Part shown: positions 34,231 through 41,583 of the stretch, piece by piece
How the letters are laid out: each line of letters starts with the position of its first letter
Numbering within the stretch: position 1 is the first letter of the stretch
NCBI RefSeq assembly: GCF_020176795.1
Contig: NZ_JAIUKE010000017.1
Location: 1-51,441, forward strand
Direction: 5' to 3'
DNA: 51,441 bases
Source of the DNA: Streptomyces sp. 8L
GTDB lineage: Bacteria > Actinomycetota > Actinomycetes > Streptomycetales > Streptomycetaceae
Notes under the pieces: model-generated
Database searches by the model: none
The model's input: only the letters and a program-made list of their open reading frames with translations
What the model was told of the DNA's origin: nothing
Program-made: the position numbers and the translations under genes

Positions 34231-34314
34231 GCCGGGGTGCCGCGCGTTCGTCGGTCTCACCGGGCAGGGTCGGCCGGGGTGCCGCGCGCTCGTCGGTCTC
34301 GCCGGGCAGGGCCG
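34231..34314. repeat. 42-bp tandem repeat, two copies
   Basis: Units starting at 34231 and 34273 both read GCCGGGGTGCCGCGCG, one varied base, TCGTCGGTCTC and CCGGGCAGGG, with only about three differences. They fill the gap between the convergent ROK kinase and the secreted-protein gene. Confidence 0.75.
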
Positions 34315-34334
34315 GAGGGCGCCGGCCGTCGGCC

Positions 34335-34715
34335 TCAGCCGGTCGTCTGGCAGGCCGAGCGGGCGCTGCCGCGGAACTTCACGCACACCTTCGTACCGCT
34401 GCCGAGGTTCCGGCTCGGCCAGGTGTGGATGAGGGCCTTGCCCGAGCGGGTCGCCGTCGCGGTCGAGTCGAGCCGGCCGCGCAGATAGAGCGAGACGGAT
34501 CGCGACGCCATGCCGGCGGGCGGATTGGTCCAGATTCCGGTGACGGAGTTCGTGGCGCCCTGGCCGTCGAGCCTGATGCAGATCTGCGGGCCGGAGAAGT
34601 CGTGCGTGCAGGCGCTGCTGTCGGCGGCGGCGGGCGCGGTCGCCGCCGCGAGCGCGCCCCCGGCGAGCGCCATGACGAGCACGACGGGCGCGCCCGGGGC
34701 CCTGCCGGCTCTCAC
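34335..34715 (-). CDS. Small secreted protein of unknown function
   Basis: A 126-residue protein. GTG at 34715 overlaps the stop of the small upstream gene (GTGA), so the two are coupled. Residues 1-32 form a signal peptide: basic start VRAGRAPG, hydrophobic core VVLVMALAGGALAAATA and cleavage after an Ala-rich site near PAAADS. The mature part of about 95 residues has four cysteines (CTHDF, QICIRLD, KVCVKF, SACQ), likely two disulfides, and beta-rich sequence such as RSVSLYLRGRLDSTATATRSG. I do not recognise the family; size and cysteines resemble small secreted inhibitors or carbohydrate-binding proteins. Confidence 0.7.
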   Translation of the reverse strand: MRAGRAPGAPVVLVMALAGGALAAATAPAAADSSACTHDFSGPQICIRLDGQGATNSVTGIWTNPPAGMASRSVSLYLRGRLDSTATATRSGKALIHTWPSRNLGSGTKVCVKFRGSARSACQTTG

Positions 34716-34915
34716 GCGCCCGTCCCGGCGCCGGGCCCGGTCTGCTGGGGTACGACCACGAGGAACAGATCCCGGTCGAGGTCCATCACGACTTCGGCTG
34801 GGGTGCCCTCCTCGCGGCACGCGCGGGCGAACTCCTCCGCGGGCAAGCTGCCGCGCGGTCCGCCCGCGGGAAACCCCTGGAGCACGGTTCTGGCGGCTGT
34901 GCGAGGCCTTGCCAC
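34712..34915 (-). CDS. Small conserved-looking protein of unknown function
   Basis: A 67-residue protein, too short for a confident family call. It begins VARPRTAARTVLQGFPAGG and continues with AEEFARACREEGTPAEVVM and DLDRDLFLVVV, a plausible helix-strand fold with natural codon use. The GTG start at 34915 has only a short GAGAAG before it; a TAGCGA hexamer about 15 bases upstream could be a -10. It is coupled by GTGA to the secreted-protein gene, which supports it being real. Confidence 0.55.
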   Translation of the reverse strand: MARPRTAARTVLQGFPAGGPRGSLPAEEFARACREEGTPAEVVMDLDRDLFLVVVPQQTGPGAGTGA

Positions 34916-35074
34916 ACTTCTCACATCGCTATCCAACGATGCCCCAGGGCAAAGCGTTACGGTGCGCGTTGGTGCGTGAGGTTCGGGCCAAGGGTTTCCG
35001 TGGGAGGTAGTTGAGGGGAATCCGCTGGAGGTTGCGCAGCGGGCAACGGGCAGAGAAAAAAGGGGGATCGATCC

Positions 35075-36109
35075 GTGATCATCTGGATCAACGGCGCGTT
35101 CGGAGCAGGCAAGACCTCGGTGGCGCGCGAACTGGTCGACCTGATCCCGAACAGCACCCTGTACGACCCCGGAGTGGTCGGCGCGGGGCTCGGGTGCCTG
35201 CTGCCGCAGAAGCGGCTGGCAGAGGTGGACGACTACCAGGACCTGCCGATGTGGCGGCGGCTTGTGGTGGACGCCGCCGCCGCCCTGCTCGCGGAGGTGG
35301 GCGGCGTACTGGTGGTGCCGATGACCCTGCTCAGGCAGGAATACCGTGACGAGATATTCGGCGGCCTCGCGGCCCGCCGCATCGCCGTCCGGCATGTGCT
35401 CCTGACAACGGATGAAACGATCCTGCGTGCCCGGATAGCGGACCGCGAACAGGACGAGGACGACCCCGAGCGCCGCGAGCGCGCGCGTCGCTGGCGCTAC
35501 GAGCACATCGAGCCCTACGTCTCCGCCCTGGGCGGCTGGCTGGAGCAGGACGCGCACACGGTCGACACCACGGGCCTGACGCCCGAGCAGGCGGCGGCGC
35601 GGCTGGCGGCGGAGCTGCACAGCGGCGCCGCCCCGGTGCGCGACATCGTGATGACGCCCGAGCCGACGGCGGAGACCCTCGCGTCCGGGGTGCTGCTGTT
35701 CGACGAGGCGGGCCGGGTGCTGCTCGTCGACCCGACGTACAAACCGGGCTGGGAGTTCCCCGGCGGTGTCGTGGAACGCGGCGAGGCGCCCGCCCGCGCG
35801 GGCGTCCGCGAGGTCGCCGAGGAGATCGGGGTCGAACTCGACGAGGTGCCCAGTCTCCTGGTGGTCGACTGGGAGCCGCCGAACCCGCCCGGCTACGGGG
35901 GCATGCGGCTGCTGTTCGACGGCGGGGTGCTCCCCGCGGCCACACGCATCCTGCTGCCCGGCTCGGAGCTGCGGGCCTGGCGCTTCGTCACGGAGGAGGA
36001 GGCCGGGGAACTGCTGCCTCCCGCCCGGTTCGCCCGCCTGCGCTGGGCGCTGCGGGCCCGGGAGCGCGGCGGGGTGCTGAACCTGGAGGCGGGCGTTCCG
36101 GTGGGCTGA
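35075..36109 (+). CDS. P-loop kinase (TmrB-like) fused to a Nudix hydrolase
   Basis: A 344-residue two-domain protein with an AAGGGGG ribosome site before the GTG. Residues 1-180 form a P-loop NTPase like TmrB and small nucleotide kinases: Walker A GAFGAGKTS at residues 7-15, then VVPMTLLRQEYRDE and LTTDETILRARIADREQD with the lid arginines. Residues about 200-335 are a Nudix hydrolase whose box reads GGVVERGEAPARAGVREVAEEIGVEL, with the REXXEE Glu set in place (REVAEE). The two domains together suggest repair, detoxification or resistance through a nucleotide or phosphorylated antibiotic. Substrates are not known. Confidence 0.85.
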   Translation: MIIWINGAFGAGKTSVARELVDLIPNSTLYDPGVVGAGLGCLLPQKRLAEVDDYQDLPMWRRLVVDAAAALLAEVGGVLVVPMTLLRQEYRDEIFGGLAARRIAVRHVLLTTDETILRARIADREQDEDDPERRERARRWRYEHIEPYVSALGGWLEQDAHTVDTTGLTPEQAAARLAAELHSGAAPVRDIVMTPEPTAETLASGVLLFDEAGRVLLVDPTYKPGWEFPGGVVERGEAPARAGVREVAEEIGVELDEVPSLLVVDWEPPNPPGYGGMRLLFDGGVLPAATRILLPGSELRAWRFVTEEEAGELLPPARFARLRWALRARERGGVLNLEAGVPVG

Positions 36110-36435
36110 CCGCCCGCAGGAGCGGTCGCCCGGGCGCTGGCCCGCGGCCGCCGTTGCGGTCGGACGCGGCCCCGGGCCGGGAGCGGGACCTGCCGCGCGA
36201 CCGTGTCCCGTGTCCCGCGCGCCGCCCGCCCGTGAGCCGGGGACCGTCCGCGCCCGCCCGCGAGCCCGGAGCCGTACGAGCCCGGAGCCTACGAGCCCGA
36301 CATGCCGCCCGTACGGGCCGCACGGTCACGCCCGTACGGGCACAGCCACACGACCGCCGGGCCGTACGGGCGCTCCGCGTGGCCCGGGCCCGCCCGGAGG
36401 CGGCCGGAGAACCGGGCTGTGGAAGGCGTCGGACG
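36110..36435. repeat. Gap with three CCGTACGG palindromes
   Basis: This 326-bp space between the convergent kinase-Nudix and M20 dipeptidase genes holds no gene. Three near-identical palindromes of 12 bases (GCCCGTACGGGC twice, at 36307-36318 and 36330-36341, then GGCCGTACGGGC at 36360-36371) lie within 65 bases, and a TACGAGCCCG unit is repeated just upstream near 36276-36299. They may form alternative terminator hairpins or be protein sites. Confidence 0.6.
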
Positions 36436-37818
36436 TCAGGCGTCGTGCGACGTCGCGTACCGGCGCAGGAAGTGTGCCTCCGCCACCGAGAGGCGGCGCA
36501 GCTCCTCGGGGTCCACGCTCTCGTTCACCGCGTGGATGCGGGCCTCGGGCTCGCTCAGGCCGATGAGCAGGATCTCCGCGCTCGGGTACAGGCCGGCCAG
36601 CGTGTTCGTCAGGGGGATCGAACCGCCCTGGCCCGCCGTCTGCATCTTCTGGCCCGGGTACGCGACCGCCATCGCCTCGGCCATGGCGGTGTACGCGGCG
36701 CTCGACGTGTCCGCGCGAAACGCCTCGCCCCGCCCCAGGTCCTCGATCTCCACCCGGGCGCCCCATGGCACGTTCCGCTCGATGTGCGCCGTCAGCAGCT
36801 TCGCCGCCTCCGAGGTGTCCTGGCCCGGCGGAACCCGCAGGCTGATCAGCGCGCGGGCACTCGCCTGCACGGACGGCGTCGCGCCGACCACCGGCGGGCA
36901 GTCGATCCCGAGCACGGTGACGGCGGGGCGCGCCCAGACGCGGTCGCCCACCGAACCCGAGCCGATCAGGCCGACCCCGTCCAGCACACCCGCGTCGGCC
37001 CGGAAGTCGGCCTCCTCGTAGGTGAGACCCGGCCAGTGCGCCTCCGAGGACAGTCCGTCGACGGTCGTGGAGCCGTCCTCGGCGCGCAGCGAGTCCAGCA
37101 CCCTGACGAGCGCCGCGAGCGCGTCCGGCGCGGCACCGCCGAACTGGCCCGAGTGCAGGTTGCCCGCGAGCGTGTCGACGCGGACGGAGAGCATCACCAT
37201 GCCCCGCAGCGTCGCCGTGACCGTCGGCACCCCGGCGCGGAAGTTGCCGGTGTCGCCGATCACGATCGCGTCCGCGGTGAGCAGATCGGGGTGCTGTTCC
37301 GCGTACTCTTCGAGCCCGCTCGTGCCCTGCTCCTCCGAGCCCTCGGCGATGAACTTCACCGTCACGGGCACTCCGCCGTCGGCCTTGAGCGCGCGCAGCG
37401 CGAGCAGGTGCATCAGCACCCCGCCCTTGCAGTCGGCGGCGCCCCGCCCGTACCAGCGCCCGTCCCGCTCCGTCAGCGTGAACGGCGGCGAGATCCAGCG
37501 CTCCTCGTCCAGCGGCGGCTGCACGTCGTAGTGCGCGTACAGCAGGACCGTCGGGGCGCCCTCAGGTCCAGCCAGCCGTCCGTAGACGGACTTGGTGCCG
37601 TCCGGGGTGTCGAGCAGGGCCACGTCCTCGAAGCCCTCCGCCCGCAGCGCGTCCGCGATCCATCCCGCGGCGGCGTCGCACTCGCTCTTCGGATACTGCG
37701 CGGGGTCGGCGACCGACGTGAACGCGACGAGTTCCGAGAGTTCGGCCTTGGCCCTCGGCATGAGAGAAGCGACGGTTTGTGCGAGTGGATCGAATTCCGG
37801 CATCGGGTCCGTGGTCAT
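36436..37818 (-). CDS. M20 family dipeptidase / metallohydrolase
   Basis: A 460-residue peptidase of the CNDP/PepV-like group. ATG at 37818 has AGGAG 8 bases upstream. Metal ligands are visible: His and Asp in LYAHYDVQPP, the bridging Asp in GRGAADCKGGVLMH, the catalytic Glu and the metal Glu in FIAEGSEEQGTSGL, Asp in VIGDTGNFRAG and His near the end (EARIHAVNES). The dimerisation domain lies between. It probably hydrolyses dipeptides or N-acyl amino acids in the cytoplasm. Confidence 0.92.
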   Translation of the reverse strand: MTTDPMPEFDPLAQTVASLMPRAKAELSELVAFTSVADPAQYPKSECDAAAGWIADALRAEGFEDVALLDTPDGTKSVYGRLAGPEGAPTVLLYAHYDVQPPLDEERWISPPFTLTERDGRWYGRGAADCKGGVLMHLLALRALKADGGVPVTVKFIAEGSEEQGTSGLEEYAEQHPDLLTADAIVIGDTGNFRAGVPTVTATLRGMVMLSVRVDTLAGNLHSGQFGGAAPDALAALVRVLDSLRAEDGSTTVDGLSSEAHWPGLTYEEADFRADAGVLDGVGLIGSGSVGDRVWARPAVTVLGIDCPPVVGATPSVQASARALISLRVPPGQDTSEAAKLLTAHIERNVPWGARVEIEDLGRGEAFRADTSSAAYTAMAEAMAVAYPGQKMQTAGQGGSIPLTNTLAGLYPSAEILLIGLSEPEARIHAVNESVDPEELRRLSVAEAHFLRRYATSHDA

Positions 37819-37923
37819 GGGCACGCTCCTGAAAGGTGGCACGTTGTACGGGTGGCTGCGGTCGGTTCACATGGGCCGATGGCAGGATGATCCTCCCACA
37901 GCGGGTTCGGGACGCCCGCGCCG

Positions 37924-37929
37924 TAGGAT
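37924..37929 (+). promoter_or_regulatory. Candidate -10 for the geranylgeranyl reductase-like gene
   Basis: TAGGAT is a near-consensus Streptomyces -10, 49 bases before the GTG start. No clear -35 is visible. Confidence 0.35.
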
Positions 37930-37977
37930 GCCGTTCGTCAACAGAGCAACACGCCAAGTCGGGAGCAGAAGCACACC

Positions 37978-39303
37978 GTGAGCAGCGAGAACGCAGACGC
38001 CGGCCTGGAGAACGACGAGCCGGTGTGGGATGTCGTCGTGGTCGGCGCAGGACCTGGCGGAGCGTCCGCGGCCTACGCCGCCGCGGTCGCGGGCCGCCGG
38101 GTGCTGCTTCTGGAGAAGGCGGAGCTGCCCCGCTACAAGACCTGCGGCGGCGGAATCATCGGACCTTCGCGTGACGCACTGCCCCCCGGCTTCGAACTGC
38201 CGTTCAAGGACCGGGTCCACGCGGTGACGTTCTCGCTGAACGGCAGGCTGACCCGCACACGCCGCTCCAAGCGGATGCTGTTCGGCCTCATCAACCGCCC
38301 CGAGTTCGACGCGAGCCTGGTCGAGTACGCGGAGAAGGCGGGCGCCGTGCTGCGCACGGGGGCCGCGGTCTCCCGCGTCGAGCAGCACGGGCCCGCGGTG
38401 CCCGACCGCCGTACGGTCGCCGTGGTGCTCACCAGCGGTGAGACGGTCCTGGCGCACGCGGTCGTCGGCGCCGACGGCAGCGCCAGCCGGATAGGCGCCC
38501 ATGTCGGTGTGAAGCTGGATCAGGTCGACCTGGGCCTGGAGGCCGAGATCCCGGTGCCGCCCACCGTCGCGGAGGACTGGAAGGGCCGCATCCATCTCGA
38601 CTGGGGCCCGCTTCCTGGCAGTTACGGCTGGGTGTTCCCCAAGGGGGACACCCTCACCGTCGGCGTGATCTCCGCGCGCGGTGAGGGCGGCGCGACCAAG
38701 CGGTATCTGGAGGACTTCGTCGCACGCCTCGGTCTGGCCGGGTTCGAGCCCGCCGTCTCCTCCGGCCACCTCACCCGGTGCCGCAGCGAGGACTCCCCGC
38801 TGTCCCGGGGCCGGGTGCTGGTCTGCGGCGACGCCGCCGGCCTCCTGGAGCCGTGGACCCGGGAGGGCATCTCGTTCGCACTGCGCTCGGGCCGTCTCGC
38901 GGGGGAGTGGGCGGTTCGGATCGCCGAGGCCCACGACGCGGTGGACGCCCGGCGCCAGGCGCTGAACTACGCGTTCGCCATCAAGGCGGGCCTCGGCGTG
39001 GAGATGGCCGTCGGGCGGCGCATGCTCTCCGTCTTCGAGCGCCGCCCCGCCCTGATCCACGGCGCGATCACCTCGATCAGGCCCGCGTGGAACGCGTTCG
39101 CCGACATCGTGCGCGGCTCCACCACCCTGGCAGGACTCGTCCGTACGCACCCGCTCGCGCGCCGCGCGCTCAACGTGCTGGACCGCGGGCAGGAGGCGGC
39201 GCGCACGACGGACGCCGTGGCGGCGCCCGAGCCCGCGGACGGAGAGACGGCGGCCATCGGGGTGCACGAGACGGACCACAGGAGGGCCGGCTCCCCCGAG
39301 TGA
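37978..39303 (+). CDS. Geranylgeranyl reductase family FAD-dependent oxidoreductase
   Basis: A 441-residue flavoprotein, GTG start. The FAD dinucleotide fold reads DVVVVGAGPGGASAAYAAAVAGRRVLLLEKAELPRYKTCGGG (residues 18-59), with the family's YKTCGGG mark, then GADGSASRIGAHVG and VCGDAAGLLEPWTREGISFALRSGRLAG. A PxxYxW-like GSYGWVFPKGD lies in the middle. These reductases saturate isoprenoid chains, for example of menaquinone or membrane lipids. The last 40 residues are an acidic low-complexity tail. The gene is single and divergent from the M20 dipeptidase. Confidence 0.9.
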   Translation: MSSENADAGLENDEPVWDVVVVGAGPGGASAAYAAAVAGRRVLLLEKAELPRYKTCGGGIIGPSRDALPPGFELPFKDRVHAVTFSLNGRLTRTRRSKRMLFGLINRPEFDASLVEYAEKAGAVLRTGAAVSRVEQHGPAVPDRRTVAVVLTSGETVLAHAVVGADGSASRIGAHVGVKLDQVDLGLEAEIPVPPTVAEDWKGRIHLDWGPLPGSYGWVFPKGDTLTVGVISARGEGGATKRYLEDFVARLGLAGFEPAVSSGHLTRCRSEDSPLSRGRVLVCGDAAGLLEPWTREGISFALRSGRLAGEWAVRIAEAHDAVDARRQALNYAFAIKAGLGVEMAVGRRMLSVFERRPALIHGAITSIRPAWNAFADIVRGSTTLAGLVRTHPLARRALNVLDRGQEAARTTDAVAAPEPADGETAAIGVHETDHRRAGSPE

Positions 39304-39404
39304 CGGGCGCCGGTCCCGGGAGGGCCGCCGGGTGGCTCGGCCTCCCGGCCCCGTGCGCACGGCACCCGCGGCCGTCATCGCCGTACTCCCCGCGCCGGAC
39401 GTCC

Positions 39405-39422
39405 GTACTCCCCGCGGAGTAC
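39405..39422. promoter_or_regulatory. Inverted repeat upstream of the two-component genes
   Basis: GTACTCC-CCGC-GGAGTAC has perfect 7-bp arms. A further half-site, CGTACTCCCCGCG, lies 22 bases upstream near 39382. The array is about 60-100 bases before the sensor kinase start and is a candidate site for autoregulation by the response regulator. Confidence 0.45.
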
Positions 39423-39468
39423 GCCCGCGGGCGCCGGACGGCGGACGCCAAGGGCACCGCGCCCGGTC

Positions 39469-39474
39469 TAGCGT
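39469..39474 (+). promoter_or_regulatory. -10 element of a leaderless sensor kinase message
   Basis: TAGCGT is a standard Streptomyces -10. It ends 6 bases before the ATG of the sensor kinase and no ribosome binding site exists, so transcription should start on the A of the start codon. The -35 is not obvious, as is common when an activator is needed. Confidence 0.5.
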
Positions 39475-39480
39475 GACCGT

Positions 39481-40818
39481 ATGGAAGCGCAACGCGCCCC
39501 GCACCGGGGCAGGGGACCGCGTCGCGGGCACGAGCGCAGGCCGCACGGCCCCGGACGGGTGCCGGGGCACGGACCCGGACGCGGCAGGGGCACCGGGCCG
39601 CGGTTCGTGCCCGGCTGGGCGGCCGACGACCTGGGCGTCAGGCTCCCGGTCCGCTCGACGGTGGCGGCCACCGTCCTCGTGCTGGTCGGCACCTCGTTCT
39701 CCGCCCACGGCCAGCCGCACCGCACGGGCCTCGACGCGGGTGCGTGGCTGCTGCTCCTCCTCGCGTGCCTGCCGCTGGTGCTGCGGTTCCGCCATCCGGT
39801 CACCGTGCTGTACGTGGTTGTCGGCGCGGTCCTCGCCTACGTGGCGGCCGGCTACCCGTACGGGCCCGTCTTCCTGGCCCCCGCCGTCGCCGTGTTCGCC
39901 GCCGTCGTCACCGGCCACCGCTACCCCGCATGGGGCGCCGCTGCCGCGCTGTGGACGGGGCACGCCCTCGTCGTGCACTGGCTCTACCGCCGGCTGCCGC
40001 CGCCCGGCGGCCCCCCCGCGGGCTGGGCAGGCGAGACGGCGGTGGCCGCCTGGACGCTCGTCCTTCTCGCGCTCTCCGAGCTGCTGCGCGTGCGGCGCGA
40101 GCAGTGGACCAGGGAACGCCGGGCGCGTGCGCAGGCGGAGACGCGCCGCAGGGACGAGGAGCGGCTGCGCATCGCGCAGGAGCTGCACGACGTCCTCGCC
40201 CACTCCATCTCCGTGGTCAACGTGCAGGCCGGTGTGGGGCTCGCGCTGCTCGACTCCGACCCGGAAGCGGCGCGTACGGCGCTGTCGACGATCAAGACGG
40301 CCAGCAAGGAGGCGCTCGGCGAGGTGCGGCAGGTCCTCGACGCGCTGCGGACGCCGGGCGACGCGCCTCGTGCCCCCGCCCCCGGCCTCGACCGGCTGCC
40401 GGAACTCGTGGAACAGGCCGCGAGCGCCGGGCTCACGGTCGCGACGGAGGTGGTGGGCACCCCCTTCCGGCTGCCGCCCGGCACGGACCTCGCCGCGTTC
40501 CGCCTCGTGCAGGAGGCGCTCACCAACGTCGTACGCCACTCCGGCTCCCGTACCGCCGACGTACGCATCGGCTACCGGCCGGGCGCCGTCGACCTGCGGG
40601 TGGACGACGCGGGCCCGGCGACGGGCGCGGACGCGGGCGGCAGCGGCAACGGACTCACCGGCATGCGGGAGCGGGCCGCCGCACTCGGCGGCAGAGTCGA
40701 GGCGGGGGAGCGGCCGGACGGCGGCTTCCGGGTGCGTGCCGTCCTGCCCGTGGAGAACCCCGCACGCGACGCGCCGACCGCCCCCGCTCCGCCCCGATGC
40801 CCTCAGGAGAGACCGTGA
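39481..40818 (+). CDS. Sensor histidine kinase, NarL/DesK type
   Basis: A 445-residue membrane kinase. A basic, Gly/Pro-rich tail of 40 residues precedes four to five membrane segments (such as TVAATVLVLVGTSFSA and WLLLLLACLPLVLRF). The dimerisation and phosphoacceptor domain (HisKA_3) reads RIAQELHDVLAHSISVVNVQAG, with H236 as the phosphorylated His. The ATPase domain has the N box FRLVQEALTNVVRHSG and the G box GNGLTGMRERAAALGG. It has no extracellular sensor domain, so it probably senses a membrane state. The stop overlaps the regulator start (GTGA). Confidence 0.92.
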   Translation: MEAQRAPHRGRGPRRGHERRPHGPGRVPGHGPGRGRGTGPRFVPGWAADDLGVRLPVRSTVAATVLVLVGTSFSAHGQPHRTGLDAGAWLLLLLACLPLVLRFRHPVTVLYVVVGAVLAYVAAGYPYGPVFLAPAVAVFAAVVTGHRYPAWGAAAALWTGHALVVHWLYRRLPPPGGPPAGWAGETAVAAWTLVLLALSELLRVRREQWTRERRARAQAETRRRDEERLRIAQELHDVLAHSISVVNVQAGVGLALLDSDPEAARTALSTIKTASKEALGEVRQVLDALRTPGDAPRAPAPGLDRLPELVEQAASAGLTVATEVVGTPFRLPPGTDLAAFRLVQEALTNVVRHSGSRTADVRIGYRPGAVDLRVDDAGPATGADAGGSGNGLTGMRERAAALGGRVEAGERPDGGFRVRAVLPVENPARDAPTAPAPPRCPQERP

Positions 40819-41480
40819 TCCGTGTCCTGCTCGCCGACGACCAGTCGCTCGTACGGGCCGGCTTCCGCGCCCTGCTGGACGCGCAGCACGACATCGAGGT
40901 GGTCGGGGAGGCCGCCGGCGGTGAGGCCGCCCTGCGCCAGGTGCGCGATGTGCGCCCCGACGTCGTCCTGATGGACATCCGGATGCCGCTGCTCGACGGG
41001 CTGGCCGCGACGCGCGCGATCACCGGTGACGCCGTGCTCGACGGCGTGAAGGTCGTCATGCTGACCACCTTCGAACTGGACGAGTACGTCTTCGAGGCCC
41101 TTCGCTCCGGCGCCTCGGGCTTCCTCGTCAAGGACACCGAGCCGGACGAACTCCTGCGCGCCGTAAGAGCGGTGGTGGCGGGCGACGCGCTGCTCTCGCC
41201 GGGCGTGACCCGCAGGCTGATCGCGGAGTTCGCCTCCCGCTCCAAGACGCCGGTGGACACCGGGAGCCTCGCGAACCTCACCGACCGGGAGCGGGAGGTG
41301 ATGGCGCTCGTGGGCATCGGCCTGACGAACCAGGAGATCGCGCGCCGCCTGGTGGTCAGCCCCCTCACCGCGAAGACACACGTCAGCCGCACGATGGTGA
41401 AGCTCGGGGCGCGGGACCGCGCCCAACTCGTCGTCCTGGCCTACGAGACGGGTCTTGTGCGCCCCGGATGGCTCGGCTGA
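40815..41480 (+). CDS. Response regulator, NarL/FixJ family
   Basis: A 221-residue regulator. GTG at 40815 has AGGAGAG upstream and is coupled to the kinase; an ATG six codons earlier is less well placed. The receiver domain has the acidic pair in LLADDQ, the phosphoacceptor D54 in VVLMDIRMP, Thr in MLTTFE and Lys in FLVKD. The DNA-binding LuxR domain reads LTDREREVMALVGIGLTNQEIARRLVVSPLTAKTHVSRTMVKLGARDRAQ. Together with the kinase it forms a complete two-component pair; its targets are unknown. Confidence 0.93.
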   Translation: MIRVLLADDQSLVRAGFRALLDAQHDIEVVGEAAGGEAALRQVRDVRPDVVLMDIRMPLLDGLAATRAITGDAVLDGVKVVMLTTFELDEYVFEALRSGASGFLVKDTEPDELLRAVRAVVAGDALLSPGVTRRLIAEFASRSKTPVDTGSLANLTDREREVMALVGIGLTNQEIARRLVVSPLTAKTHVSRTMVKLGARDRAQLVVLAYETGLVRPGWLG

Positions 41481-41583
41481 GGCGGGCCCGCGCCCGCGTG
41501 CGTACGCCGCAGCCAGGCCGCCACGGCCTTCAGCAGCCGGGCGACGAACACCGGGGCCGCCGCCCCCTGTCCGGCAAGGGGGT

